Of a stretch of DNA of 64,000 nt, positions 32,777 to 41,591 are shown in pieces. Below the pieces are notes generated by a model that saw only the letters and a list, made by a program, of their open reading frames with translations, did not search any database and was not told the origin of the DNA. The stretch's first letter is position 1; each line of letters opens with the position of its first letter. Position numbers and translations under genes: made by a program. Source of the stretch: CAYLUN01 sp964386865 (lineage in GTDB: Bacteria; Verrucomicrobiota; Kiritimatiellia; RFP12; UBA1067); the NCBI GenBank assembly GCA_964386865.1, contig CAYLUN010000004.1, positions 62,001 to 126,000 on the forward strand, read 5' to 3'.

Positions 32777-33898
32777 TTAGGGCGTAGGTGGCGTTTGCAG
32801 GATGGCTTCGTAGAGGCGCGCCGCCTCCTCGAGCTTGTCGATCTGGCAGTACTCGTCCGTGCGGTGCGCCTGCCCCGGCTCGCCAGGCCCGAGGATGAGG
32901 GTCGGCACGCCGCCGTAGAGCTGCTGAAGCACCGCGCCGTCGGTTACGTACGCGAGCGAGTGCTGGCGGGCCGCGTCGGCCGCGTCCGCCCCGCACGCCG
33001 CATAGACCAGCCGGGCAAAGGGGTCGTCCGCCGCCGTGCTCACCGGCTTCAGATCCATGAGCGTTTCGGTGGACACGTCGACGCCCAACTCGCGGGCGAG
33101 CCGGTCGAGCAGCGCCGTCTGGCCCGCGGCGGATGTCGTGCGGACGTCGACAGTGAACGCCGCGTGGTCGGGCACCGAATTCAGGTTCTTACCGCCGGAC
33201 ATGCGGCCGACATTGAGGGTCGGCAGGCCGTGCAGCGGGTCAGGCGGCACGTTGAAGCGAAACTCGGAGAGGCGGATGATGGCCCGCGCGGCCTTGTAGA
33301 TGGCGTTGTCGCCCAGCTCGGGCATCGACGAGTGCGCGGCGCGGCCGGTCGCTGTCACGTTCAGGTAGAGCCCGCCCTTGTGCCCGAGGTAAGGGACGTT
33401 CGAGGTCGGCTCGCCGACCACAATGGCCCGCGCGCGGCCGAGGCCGTAGCGCGCGTCGGCCAGGTGCCGGGCGCCGAGGCAGCCGGGCTCCTCCGCCGCC
33501 GTGAAGATGAGGCGCAGGCCGCCGCACGGCGCAGCTGTGCCGAAAGCCCGCCGCGCGGCGACGAGCATGGCGGCCACGCCGCCCTTCATATCGCTGGCGC
33601 CCCGGCCATAGAGCCGCCCCTCGCGGATCTCGCCCGCGAACGGATCGACGGTCCACGGCTGACTGCCGAGCGGGACCGTGTCGAGGTGCCCGGTCAGCAC
33701 GAGCGGCGGGGCGCTGTCCGAGAGTCCTTTCTCCGCGACGACCGTCAGGCGGCCGGGCGCGAAGCGGTCGTAGCCGACCGTGAAGCCGTCCTCGGCGAGC
33801 AGCTGCCCGACGAACAGGGCGGGATCCTCCTCGCCGCCTTCGGAGGTGTCGAAGGCGAGCAGCGCGCGGGTCAGGGCGATCACGTCGTCAGCGGCCAT
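32777..33898 (-). CDS. M20 family metallopeptidase (ArgE/DapE-like)
   Basis: Zinc-dependent amidohydrolase/peptidase of 373 residues. Metal-ligand motifs are in order: TGHLDTVP, YGRGASDMKGGVAAML, AAEEPGCLGAR (Glu-Glu), GEPTSN, and HRTDEYCQ near the C-terminus. The dimerisation domain lies between (GRAAHSSMPELGDNAI). It could deacylate an N-acyl amino acid or amino-sugar intermediate; its place beside an aldolase, epimerase and transporter supports a catabolic function. The substrate cannot be read from sequence. Confidence 0.88.
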   Translation of the reverse strand: MAADDVIALTRALLAFDTSEGGEEDPALFVGQLLAEDGFTVGYDRFAPGRLTVVAEKGLSDSAPPLVLTGHLDTVPLGSQPWTVDPFAGEIREGRLYGRGASDMKGGVAAMLVAARRAFGTAAPCGGLRLIFTAAEEPGCLGARHLADARYGLGRARAIVVGEPTSNVPYLGHKGGLYLNVTATGRAAHSSMPELGDNAIYKAARAIIRLSEFRFNVPPDPLHGLPTLNVGRMSGGKNLNSVPDHAAFTVDVRTTSAAGQTALLDRLARELGVDVSTETLMDLKPVSTAADDPFARLVYAACGADAADAARQHSLAYVTDGAVLQQLYGGVPTLILGPGEPGQAHRTDEYCQIDKLEEAARLYEAILQTPPTP

Positions 33899-33929
33899 GG
33901 GAGACTCCGTTCGTAGGCGTGCCGGGCGC

Positions 33930-35162
33930 TCAGGGCGCGCCCGCGCCGCGCGCGGGCGTCTTGGGCAGGAACGAAATGATCGCCGCGCCCGCGAGGGCCA
34001 CGCCGATGAGCACCGTGAAGCCGAGGGCGTAGCTCTTCGCGGCCTCGTTGTACAGCGCGCCCATCAGCATCGGGAACGAGGCCTCGGCAACGCCGTCCGC
34101 CACGAGGATGATGCCCATGGTGCGGCCCAGCGCCCGCACGCCGAAGAGGTCGCCGGCCATCAGCGGGATGATCATGTAGTCGCCGCCGACGCCGATCCCG
34201 AACAGCACCGCGAACAGGTAGATGCGGCCCGGGAAGTCGGGCGCGAGCAGCAGCGGGATCGCGCCCGCCACGATCAGGTAGATCAGAAGCATCACGCGCT
34301 TGCGGCTCATGCAGTCGGCCAGCCAGCCCATCAGCACGCGGCCCGCGAGGCTCGACAGCAGCACCAGCGACATCACGTGGGCCGCGCCGGACTGGGAGTA
34401 GTCTAGGTCGCGCAGGTAGAGCTTCAGGTGCTGCCCGACCCCGCCGACGGCGCCGATGGAGCACATGCTGCCGAATGCCAGCAGGTAGAAGTTGGGGTTC
34501 CGCAGGATGTCGCGGACGGGCGCCATCGCGGTCAGCTCCCGCCTGGCGGCGGCGGGCGGCGCCTGGCGCAGCTTCAGCAGCAGGGGCAGGGGGAGCCCGA
34601 CGAGCACGATCAGAAAGCCGAGGGCGCACAGCGCGTGGTGCCAGCCGAGGCTACGCTCGAGGGCGGCCGCGAGCAGCGGCACGAGCGCGCCGCCGGCGCC
34701 GATGCCGAGATAGGCGATGCCCATGGCCTTGCCGCGGTTCTGGTCGAAGCTTCGCGAGATCAGGACCTGGCAGGGCAGGGGGCCGCCGCAGACGTAGCCG
34801 AGGGCGTTGAAGACATAAAAGAGGTAGAACAGGCCCGGCGAGTCGGCGAAGCTCAGGCCGACCAGCGCCACGCCCATCATCAGCACGCCCGAGGCCATCA
34901 GGCGGCGGGGTCCGTAGCGGTCGATCAGCCAGCCCGCGACGAAGCCGAACAGGGGGCCGACCAGCAGTTTGCCGAGGGCGTTGCCGGAGGTGACAAAGGT
35001 CCGCGACCAGCCGTACTCCTTGATCATGAAGTCGTAGAAGAACGGCAGGCCGTAGAAGGCGAAGCCGACGATGCCGAAGAGCGACAGGAAGGCCGTCGCC
35101 ACCACATACGCCTGCGAACTGCGCCAGGACGAGGCGCCCTCCGAACGTTCCCCGTTGACCAT
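33930..35162 (-). CDS. MFS transporter (oxalate/formate or monocarboxylate-like)
   Basis: 410 residues with twelve predicted membrane helices. Motif A appears twice: GWLIDRYGPRRLM between helices 2 and 3 and MGWLADCMSRKRVM between helices 8 and 9. The FYGLPFFYDFMIKEYGWSRTFVTSG start is typical of the monocarboxylate/OFA group. It is the first gene of the minus-strand catabolic set and probably imports its substrate, an organic or sugar acid. It is divergent from the KDG kinase gene across 188 bases. Confidence 0.87.
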   Translation of the reverse strand: MVNGERSEGASSWRSSQAYVVATAFLSLFGIVGFAFYGLPFFYDFMIKEYGWSRTFVTSGNALGKLLVGPLFGFVAGWLIDRYGPRRLMASGVLMMGVALVGLSFADSPGLFYLFYVFNALGYVCGGPLPCQVLISRSFDQNRGKAMGIAYLGIGAGGALVPLLAAALERSLGWHHALCALGFLIVLVGLPLPLLLKLRQAPPAAARRELTAMAPVRDILRNPNFYLLAFGSMCSIGAVGGVGQHLKLYLRDLDYSQSGAAHVMSLVLLSSLAGRVLMGWLADCMSRKRVMLLIYLIVAGAIPLLLAPDFPGRIYLFAVLFGIGVGGDYMIIPLMAGDLFGVRALGRTMGIILVADGVAEASFPMLMGALYNEAAKSYALGFTVLIGVALAGAAIISFLPKTPARGAGAP

Positions 35163-35288
35163 GCATTCCCCACTTCCGTTTTCCGCCTGCCCGACTTACG
35201 GGCACAGCATGCCAAACCACGCTAACCCGCGCAAGGAGAATTGGGCGCGCGGCGTGGCATTTTGGCTTTTCTCGCCGCGCCGACGGCG

Positions 35289-35294
35289 TATACT
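35289..35294 (+). promoter_or_regulatory. possible -10 of the KDG kinase gene
   Basis: TATACT lies 57 bases before the start codon in the 188-base gap between divergent genes (35163-35350). The -35 is unclear: TTTTCT 16 bp upstream is the best fit. No palindromic operator was seen in the gap. Confidence 0.35.
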
Positions 35295-35350
35295 ATGACT
35301 TTTCAAAAAACCCGCGCACCGCAGACGCGCCAAACGAAAGGCCTTTTCCT

Positions 35351-36451
35351 ATGTCGTCACTGACCATCAAGCCGGCCGGCTCCTGTCGGTTCGACGAAGT
35401 CTCCCTCGGCGAAATCATGCTGCGCCTCGATCCGGGCGACATGCGCATCCGTAACGCGCGCGCCTTCACGGTCTGGGAGGGAGGGGGCGAGTACAACGTG
35501 GCCCGCGGGCTGCGCAAGTGCTTCGGCCTGCGGACGGCGGTGGTGACGGCCTTCCCCGAGAACGACATCGGCCGGTTGGTCGAGGACTTCGTGATGCAGG
35601 GCGGGGTGGACACCTCGCTGATCCGCTGGGTGCCCTTCGACGGCACGGGCGCGGCCACGCGCGTGGGCCTCAACTTCACCGAGCGCGGCTTCGGCGTGCG
35701 CGGCGCGCTGGGCGTGAGCGACCGCGGCCACTCGGCGGCCTCGCAGATGAAGCCCGGCGACATCGACTGGGAGCACCTCTTCGGCGCGCTGGGGGCTCGG
35801 TGGTTCCACACGGGCGGCATCTACGCCGCGCTCTCGGCGACCGCGCCGCTCGTGCTCGAGGAGGCCATGGCCGCGGCCCGCAAGCACGGGACGGTCATCT
35901 CGTACGACCTGAACTACCGGCCTTCGCTGTGGAAGTCGATCGGCGGGCAGAAGGCGTGCCGCGAGGTGAACCGCCGGCTGGCCAAGTACGTCGACGTGAT
36001 GATCGGCAACGAGGAGGACTTCACGGCCTGCCTCGGGCTGGAAGTCGAGGGCGTGGACGAGAGCCTGAGCGCGCTGCCGATCGACGGGTTCAAGCGCATG
36101 ATCGAGGGGGCGGTCAAGGAGTTTCCGAACTTCAAGGCGTGCGCGACGACGCTGCGCGCGGTGAAGTCCGCCTCGGTGAACGACTGGAGCGCGATCTGCT
36201 GGTGCGGCGGACGCTTCCATCAGGCCGCCGAGATGAAGGACCTCTGGATCTACGACCGCGTGGGCGGCGGCGACAGCTTCGCCTCCGGCCTGGTCTACGG
36301 CTTCCTCGCCTTCAACGACGCGCAGAAAGCGGTGGACTACGGGTGCGCCCACGGGGCGCTGGCCATGACGACGCCGGGCGACACCTCGATGGCGTCGAAG
36401 GCCGAGGTCGAAAAGCTGGCGGCGGGCGGGGGTGCGCGCGTGGTGCGCTGA
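35351..36451 (+). CDS. kdgK: 2-keto-3-deoxygluconate kinase (PfkB family)
   Basis: Phosphorylates KDG to KDPG, the substrate of the aldolase encoded at 1131-1775. The 366 residues show PfkB features: GEIMLRLDPGD near the N-terminus, WEGGGEYNVARGLRKCFGL (the Gly-Gly substrate loop), SYDLNYRPSLWKS, and the ATP/anion-hole motif YDRVGGGDSFASGLVYG with the catalytic Asp. Sequence type resembles KdgK rather than fructokinase because of the LRLDPG start and DLNYRPSLW. The next gene is an exported Gfo/Idh/MocA protein in the same direction. Confidence 0.88.
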   Translation: MSSLTIKPAGSCRFDEVSLGEIMLRLDPGDMRIRNARAFTVWEGGGEYNVARGLRKCFGLRTAVVTAFPENDIGRLVEDFVMQGGVDTSLIRWVPFDGTGAATRVGLNFTERGFGVRGALGVSDRGHSAASQMKPGDIDWEHLFGALGARWFHTGGIYAALSATAPLVLEEAMAAARKHGTVISYDLNYRPSLWKSIGGQKACREVNRRLAKYVDVMIGNEEDFTACLGLEVEGVDESLSALPIDGFKRMIEGAVKEFPNFKACATTLRAVKSASVNDWSAICWCGGRFHQAAEMKDLWIYDRVGGGDSFASGLVYGFLAFNDAQKAVDYGCAHGALAMTTPGDTSMASKAEVEKLAAGGGARVVR

Positions 36452-36574
36452 GCTAGAAAGTAGCAGTTGCATTACGGTGCGGGCTGATTTATTCTAAACG
36501 CTTCTTTTCACACTCGTTTTCTGGCCGTCACAGGTGATGGCCGGGGGGATAATTCGCAGAGAGGATGACTCGAT

Positions 36575-37993
36575 ATGACTCAGTTCAACCGTCGTGATTT
36601 CTTGAGGGGATCCACGTTGACGGCTGCCGCCGTGGCGATGAGCGGCTGCGACTCGCTTCAGGCCGCAGACGCCTATCCGCCGGTGAGCCGCGTGGCGCCG
36701 AAGCTCCGCAAGCCGGGCGAAAAGCTGAACATCGGCGTGATCGGCGTGGGCGGCAAGGGCTGGTCCGACTGGATGCCCATGTTCCAGAACGGCGAGAACA
36801 TCGTCGCGCTGTGCGACGCCGACCGCGGGCCGATCGACAAGGCGCTGGCCGAAATTGAGAAGAGCGGCAAGAACCCGTCGCAGGTCAAATGCTACAGCGA
36901 CTACCGCAAGATGCTCGACGAGTGCAAGAACCTGGACGCCGTGACCGTCTCCACCCCCGACCACACGCACGCTCCGGCCGCCATCCGCGCGATGAAGCTC
37001 GGGTGCAACGTGTACGTGCAGAAGCCGCTGGTCCGCACGATCTGGGAGGCGCATTACTTTGAGAAGGTCGCCAAGGCCAACGGCGTGGTGACGCAGATGG
37101 GCAACCAGGGCAGCGCGGGCGACGGTTTCCGCCGCAACGTCGAGCTTCTGCACGCAGGCGTCTTGGGCAACGTGACAGAGGTTCACGTGTGGACGAACCG
37201 GCCGATCTGGCCGCAGGGCATCCAGCGCCCCGAGGGCGCAGACCCGGTTCCCGCCACGCTCGACTGGGACAGCTGGCTGGGCACGGCTCCTGACCGCCCG
37301 TTCAAGGCCGGCGTCTACCACACCTTCAAGTGGCGCGGGTTCTTCGATTTCGGTACCGGCGCGTTCGGCGACATGGCCTGCCACACCATGAACCTGCCGT
37401 TCCGCGGCCTGAAGCTGGGCGAGGTGCTGTCGGCCGAGTGCACCCAGATTGAGGGTAAGAACACCGACTCGTATCCGTCCAAGAGCATCGTGAAGATGTG
37501 CTACGCCGCCCGCCAGGGGCTGCCCGCGGTCAACCTCTTCTGGTACGACGGCAACCTCAAGCCTTCGGCGGACAAAATGCCGCAGGTCATCGCCTCGCTG
37601 GGCGAGGTGCCGAAGACCGGCTGCCTGATCATCGGCGACAAAGGCATGATGGTCAGCACCAACGACTACGGCCAGGAGGCGTACGTCGCGCTAAAGGGCG
37701 AGGAGAAGATGAAGGCCACGACCAAGCACGAGGCGCTGGCGGGGGTCCCGCAGGCGATCGAGCGCTGCAAGGGCGGCCACTACATCGAGTTCGTCAACGC
37801 CTGCAAGGGCGAGGGCAAGGCCTTCTCCGACGTCGGCTTCTCCGTGCCGATGCTCGAAGGCATGCTGGTCGGCTGCATCGCGCAGCAGGTGCCCGGCAAG
37901 CTGGCCTGGAGCAGCAAGGCGCAGGCGTTCGCCGGCAGCGCGGCGGCCAATGCGCTGATCAAGCCCCACATCCGCAAGGGCTGGGACTACTGA
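36575..37993 (+). CDS. Tat-exported Gfo/Idh/MocA family oxidoreductase
   Basis: NAD(P)-dependent sugar-type oxidoreductase of 472 residues. The N-terminus has a twin-arginine signal (NRRDFLRG, residues 5-12) and a possible lipobox (MSGC near residue 25), so it is probably exported folded. The Rossmann motif is GVIGVGGKG, followed by VTVSTPDHTHAPAAIRAMKLG and the catalytic-region VYVQKPLVRTIWEA (EKP changed to QKP). Such exported members are abundant in Planctomycetes and other PVC bacteria. Two hairpins follow the stop. The substrate is unknown. Confidence 0.9.
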   Translation: MTQFNRRDFLRGSTLTAAAVAMSGCDSLQAADAYPPVSRVAPKLRKPGEKLNIGVIGVGGKGWSDWMPMFQNGENIVALCDADRGPIDKALAEIEKSGKNPSQVKCYSDYRKMLDECKNLDAVTVSTPDHTHAPAAIRAMKLGCNVYVQKPLVRTIWEAHYFEKVAKANGVVTQMGNQGSAGDGFRRNVELLHAGVLGNVTEVHVWTNRPIWPQGIQRPEGADPVPATLDWDSWLGTAPDRPFKAGVYHTFKWRGFFDFGTGAFGDMACHTMNLPFRGLKLGEVLSAECTQIEGKNTDSYPSKSIVKMCYAARQGLPAVNLFWYDGNLKPSADKMPQVIASLGEVPKTGCLIIGDKGMMVSTNDYGQEAYVALKGEEKMKATTKHEALAGVPQAIERCKGGHYIEFVNACKGEGKAFSDVGFSVPMLEGMLVGCIAQQVPGKLAWSSKAQAFAGSAAANALIKPHIRKGWDY

Positions 37994-38021
37994 GAGAAGG
38001 AGCGGTGAGGCGTTAGGATTG

Positions 38022-38040
38022 AGGAGCAAAAGCTCCTTTT
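38022..38040 (+). terminator. short hairpin terminator
   Basis: AGGAGC (38022-38027), AAAA loop, GCTCCT (38032-38037) ending in a short T tract. It lies 29 bases after the stop of the Gfo/Idh/MocA gene. Confidence 0.5.
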
Positions 38041-38056
38041 GACGACTCTGAACGGG

Positions 38057-38092
38057 CCGCGGGGAGGGGCACCTCCCTGCGGTTTCGCTTTT
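38057..38092 (+). terminator. second, stronger hairpin before the methyltransferase gene
   Basis: An 11-bp stem (CCGC-G-GGGAGG with CCTCCC-T-GCGG, one G-T pair, GGCA loop, 38057-38082) is followed by a T-rich run (38083-38092). Together with the hairpin at 38022 it probably ends transcription of the upstream gene. Confidence 0.55.
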
Positions 38093-38117
38093 CCCTACTG
38101 CGTCGCGCAGGCGATTG

Positions 38118-38126
38118 TGGTATAAC
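38118..38126 (+). promoter_or_regulatory. possible extended -10 promoter of the methyltransferase gene
   Basis: TG-G-TATAAC (38118-38126) fits an extended -10 element, 27 bases before the ATG at 38153 and after the terminator hairpins. No good -35 is seen. Confidence 0.4.
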
Positions 38127-38152
38127 GTCGCAGAACGCAGACGGCTAGACCT

Positions 38153-39394
38153 ATGAACATCTGGAAAGACACCTACCCCCTGATCATCTCCTGCGCGCGC
38201 GGGCTGGTTCCGCAGGCCGCCAAGGAGCTGATGCGGCTCGGTTACGCGATCGAGACCACGACGGACACCATGGTCACGGTTCGCGGAAACATGCGCGACA
38301 TGATGAGCCTGAACCTCAAGCTGCGAACGGCGCACCGCGTGCTCGTGCCCGTGCTTCGCTCGCGCTGCCGCGACTTGTACGAGTTCTACGACGACGTGGT
38401 GTCGATCGACTGGGAGAACTACCTCGAGCCGGACGGCTACTTCACCGTCAACACGGTCGTCTACAACGACACGATCCGCGACACGCGCATGCCCTCGCTC
38501 AAGGCCAAGGACGCCATCGCCGACCGCATGCGCGTCAAGTGCGGGGGCAGGCCCGACTCCGGCCGCGACTACACGGGCGCGGCGGTCTTCGTCTACTGGC
38601 AAGACGACGAGCTGTGGATCTACCTGGACACCACCGGCGAGCCGCTCTCGCGCCGCGGGTACCGCAAGCTGCCGTGGAAAGCGCCGATGCAGGAGACGCT
38701 GGCGGCGGGCTGTGTGCTGGCTACGGAGTGGGACGCGAACTCGCCGTTCGTGTCGCCCATGTGCGGCAGCGGCACGCCGGCCATCGAGGCGGCGCTGCTG
38801 GCGCTCAACCGCGCCCCGGGCAGCTTCAAGAGCCACTTCGGCTTCATGGCGCTCAAGGACTACCGCATCACGATCGCGGGCGAGACCGCGGCCGCCAGCG
38901 TGAGGCAGCGGTTCGGCGCCTCGCCCGAGCAGATTTGGAAGGAGATGGTCGCCGCCGCGCGCGGCCAGGAGCGCAAGGACGGGCTGCCCCCCATCATCGC
39001 CACGGACATCGACGCGGAGGCGGTGGAGACCGCGCGCATGAACGCCATCGCGGCGGGCGTCTCGGAGTACATCACCTTCGGCCAGTGCGATTTCGCGGCG
39101 ACCAAGCTGCCGCCGCCGCCGGGCGTGATCTTCCTCAACCCCGAGTACGGCGAGCGGATGGGCGAGGAGCAGGACCTGGAGCCGCTGTACAGCCGCATCG
39201 GCGACTTCTTCAAGCAGAAGTGCACGGGCTACACGGGCTGCGTGCTGACCGGCAACATGGAGATGTCGCGCAAGATCGGGCTGCGCTCCGCGAAGCGCAT
39301 CCCGTTCTTCAACGGGCCGATCGAGTGCCGCCTCGTGGTGTTCGACCTCTACGAGGGCAGCCAGCGGGGCGCGGACGAAGGGGCGGAGGCCTAG
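38153..39394 (+). CDS. THUMP-domain class I RNA methyltransferase (RlmL-N/YcbY-like)
   Basis: SAM-dependent methyltransferase of 413 residues, presumably acting on 23S rRNA guanine N2 as RlmL does. The N-terminal 160 residues form a ferredoxin-like/THUMP part (ISCARGLVPQAAKELMRLG, DRMRVKCGGRPDSGRDYTGAAVFVYWQDD). The methyltransferase part has SPMCGSGTPAIEAALLA (motif I, DPxCGSGT in homologues) and FLNPEYGERMGEEQDLEPLY, where motif IV is NPEY instead of the usual NPPY. Both changes touch the active site. A possible extended -10 lies upstream. Confidence 0.87.
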   Translation: MNIWKDTYPLIISCARGLVPQAAKELMRLGYAIETTTDTMVTVRGNMRDMMSLNLKLRTAHRVLVPVLRSRCRDLYEFYDDVVSIDWENYLEPDGYFTVNTVVYNDTIRDTRMPSLKAKDAIADRMRVKCGGRPDSGRDYTGAAVFVYWQDDELWIYLDTTGEPLSRRGYRKLPWKAPMQETLAAGCVLATEWDANSPFVSPMCGSGTPAIEAALLALNRAPGSFKSHFGFMALKDYRITIAGETAAASVRQRFGASPEQIWKEMVAAARGQERKDGLPPIIATDIDAEAVETARMNAIAAGVSEYITFGQCDFAATKLPPPPGVIFLNPEYGERMGEEQDLEPLYSRIGDFFKQKCTGYTGCVLTGNMEMSRKIGLRSAKRIPFFNGPIECRLVVFDLYEGSQRGADEGAEA

Positions 39395-39410
39395 GCTTGG
39401 CTGTACGTAG

Positions 39411-39432
39411 GGGCAGGCCCCAGCGCCTGCCC
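39411..39432. repeat. palindrome before the nucleoside kinase gene
   Basis: GGGCAGGC (39411-39418) and GCCTGCCC (39425-39432) form an 8-bp hairpin with a 6-base loop just before the kinase start. No T-run follows; it may be a degenerate REP unit or a leader hairpin. Confidence 0.4.
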
Positions 39433-39446
39433 GCGGGGAGGCAGGT

Positions 39447-41111
39447 ATGCAAGCGATCACCGTGACAGTTGTGGGGCAAGAGCCGTTGGTCGTCTCGGCC
39501 GGAACGCGCGTCGGCGAGGTGGTGCCCTCCGTGGATCGGCAGGGCTTTCCTGTCTTGGGCGCGATCGTCAACAACATGGTGGCGCCGCTGTTCGTGCCGC
39601 TGATCACGGACGCGGCGGTGACGCCGCTGAGCATCGCGGACGAGCACGGCTGGGCCATCTACCGGAACTCGCTCTGCTTCCTCATCGCGAAGACGGCCCT
39701 CGAGCTGTATCCGGGGCTGGAGTGCCGCGTGCGGAACTCCGTGGGAACCGGCCTCTACTGCACCGTGGCGTGGCCCGACCTCTCGGCCGAGGCGGTGGCC
39801 GGGCACGTCAAGCGGCTGAAAGAGGCCATGGTCGCCACGGTCCGGCAGGACCTGCCGATCACGGCCGAGACCGTCTCCTACGAGGCCGCGGTCAACATCT
39901 TCCGGAAGGCCGGTCAGACCGACAAGCTCAACCTGCTGGCGCACCGCAACCCCCCGATCGTCTGCCTCACGCGCTGCGGCGCGTTCCGCGAGCTGAGCCA
40001 GGAGGCGCTCGTCTCGCGGACCGGCGTGCTGGATCTGTTCGAGCTGATCCCGCACGCGCAGGGCTTTGTGCTCAACGTGCCGTCCTCCGCCAAGCCGCGG
40101 GAGCTGCAGCCGCTGCCGCCGTTCGAGTACCTGTTCAACGTCTATCGTGAGCATATTGAGTGGGGAAGAATCGTCGGCATCACCAACGTGGGGCAGCTCA
40201 ACCAGGCGGTCATCGAGAAGCGGGCGGACGATTTCATCCACACGATGGAGGCGCTGCACGACAAGAAGCTGGCCCGCATCGCCGACCAGATCACCGAGCG
40301 CGGACGCCCGGTTCGCCTGGTGCTGGTGGCCGGGCCCTCCTCGGCCGGCAAGACCACCTTTTCGAAGCGCCTCGTCACGCACCTGCGCGTCAACGGCTGC
40401 AAGCCGCTGCTGATCTCCACGGACAGCTACTTCGTGGGCGACGAGCTCAACCCGCGCGACGCCGACGGCAAGCTCGACTACGAGCACATCGAAGCGATGG
40501 ACCTGAAGCGCTTGAACGGCGACCTGCTGCGGCTGATGAAGGGCGAGCCGGTGCGGATGCGGAGCTTCGACTTCAAGAAGAAGCAGGGCTATGACCAGGG
40601 GGAGCTCACCCAGCTGCCGCCGAACGGCGTCATCGTGATGGAGGGCATCCACTGCCTGAACCCGCGCCTGACGTCCGACCTCCAGCGGGAAGACAAGTTC
40701 CTGATCTACATCAACGCGCTCACGCAGCTCGGCGTGGACAGCAGCAATCGAATCTCCACGAACGACACGCGCGTGATCAGGCGCATCGTGCGCGACCACC
40801 AGTTCCGGGGCCGTCCGGCGATCGAGACGCTGCGGCGCTGGAAGTCCGTCATACGCGGGGAGCGCCACTGGATCTACCCGTTCCAGCATCTGGCGGACGC
40901 GGTGTTCAACGCGGCGCTCGACTACGAGCTGGCGGTGCTCAAGCCGCTGGCGAGCCCGCTGCTCAACCAGATCAAGCCGTGGGACGAGGAGTACCTCGAG
41001 GCGCGCCGGCTGTCGGGCTTCCTGCACAACTTTTCGCCGCTCGCGGCGGACGTCGTGCCGGGCGACTCCATCCTGCGCGAGTACATCGGCGGTAGCCAGT
41101 TGACGTATTAA
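39447..41111 (+). CDS. uridine kinase-like nucleoside kinase with N-terminal TGS-like domain
   Basis: Cytosolic P-loop kinase of 554 residues. An N-terminal TGS/ubiquitin-like part (to about 70) and a threonyl-tRNA-synthetase-like second domain (about 70-230, with the SVGTGLYCT stretch) precede the kinase domain. Walker A is GPSSAGKTT (about 294-302); LLISTDSYFVGDELNPRDADGKLDYEHIEA is typical of uridine kinase; VIVMEGIHCLNPRL carries the Walker B strand. This three-domain form is widespread in anaerobes. The physiological nucleoside is not known. Confidence 0.88.
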   Translation: MQAITVTVVGQEPLVVSAGTRVGEVVPSVDRQGFPVLGAIVNNMVAPLFVPLITDAAVTPLSIADEHGWAIYRNSLCFLIAKTALELYPGLECRVRNSVGTGLYCTVAWPDLSAEAVAGHVKRLKEAMVATVRQDLPITAETVSYEAAVNIFRKAGQTDKLNLLAHRNPPIVCLTRCGAFRELSQEALVSRTGVLDLFELIPHAQGFVLNVPSSAKPRELQPLPPFEYLFNVYREHIEWGRIVGITNVGQLNQAVIEKRADDFIHTMEALHDKKLARIADQITERGRPVRLVLVAGPSSAGKTTFSKRLVTHLRVNGCKPLLISTDSYFVGDELNPRDADGKLDYEHIEAMDLKRLNGDLLRLMKGEPVRMRSFDFKKKQGYDQGELTQLPPNGVIVMEGIHCLNPRLTSDLQREDKFLIYINALTQLGVDSSNRISTNDTRVIRRIVRDHQFRGRPAIETLRRWKSVIRGERHWIYPFQHLADAVFNAALDYELAVLKPLASPLLNQIKPWDEEYLEARRLSGFLHNFSPLAADVVPGDSILREYIGGSQLTY

Positions 41112-41171
41112 AGGCAGGATGAAGGCGTGTAGTCTGCAGGCTTTAGGTGACAACAACAGGAGAAACACGAG

Positions 41172-41585
41172 ATGAGCAAAGAGCTGGAAGAGGGGCAGAA
41201 CCTGACGCTGGATTTCGCCAAGATCGCCAAGATCGCCGAGGCCTGCAAGGACTCGATCCCGGTGGCCGTGCAGCACGCCGACACGCACGAGGTGATCCTC
41301 GTCGCCTACACGAACGAGTTCGCCATGCGGAAGGCTTTCGCGGAGCGCACGCTGATCCTGTGGAGCACCTCGCGCAACGTGCTGTGGGAGAAGGGCAAGA
41401 CCTCCGGCGAGACCTTCGACCTGCTGGAGGCGCGCGTGAACTGCGAGCAGAATTCGCTGCTCTACATCGTGCGGCCCAAGCGCGGCGCGATCTGCCACAC
41501 CAAGAACCGGCAGGGCGAGCCCCGCAACTGCTACTACCGCCGGATCGACATGGACACGCTGGCCCTGACCAACCTCGACCCCTGA
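41172..41585 (+). CDS. hisI: phosphoribosyl-AMP cyclohydrolase
   Basis: Third step of histidine synthesis, opening the purine ring of phosphoribosyl-AMP. The 137 residues contain the family core: VAVQHADTHEVILVAYTNEFA, LWSTSRNVLWEKGKTSGETF, then the metal-binding cysteines in RVNCEQNSLLY, GAICHTKNRQG and CYYRR. There is no HisE domain, and no other his gene is in the window, so the pathway is scattered. It starts 61 bases after the nucleoside kinase. Confidence 0.94.
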   Translation: MSKELEEGQNLTLDFAKIAKIAEACKDSIPVAVQHADTHEVILVAYTNEFAMRKAFAERTLILWSTSRNVLWEKGKTSGETFDLLEARVNCEQNSLLYIVRPKRGAICHTKNRQGEPRNCYYRRIDMDTLALTNLDP

Positions 41586-41591
41586 GCGACT

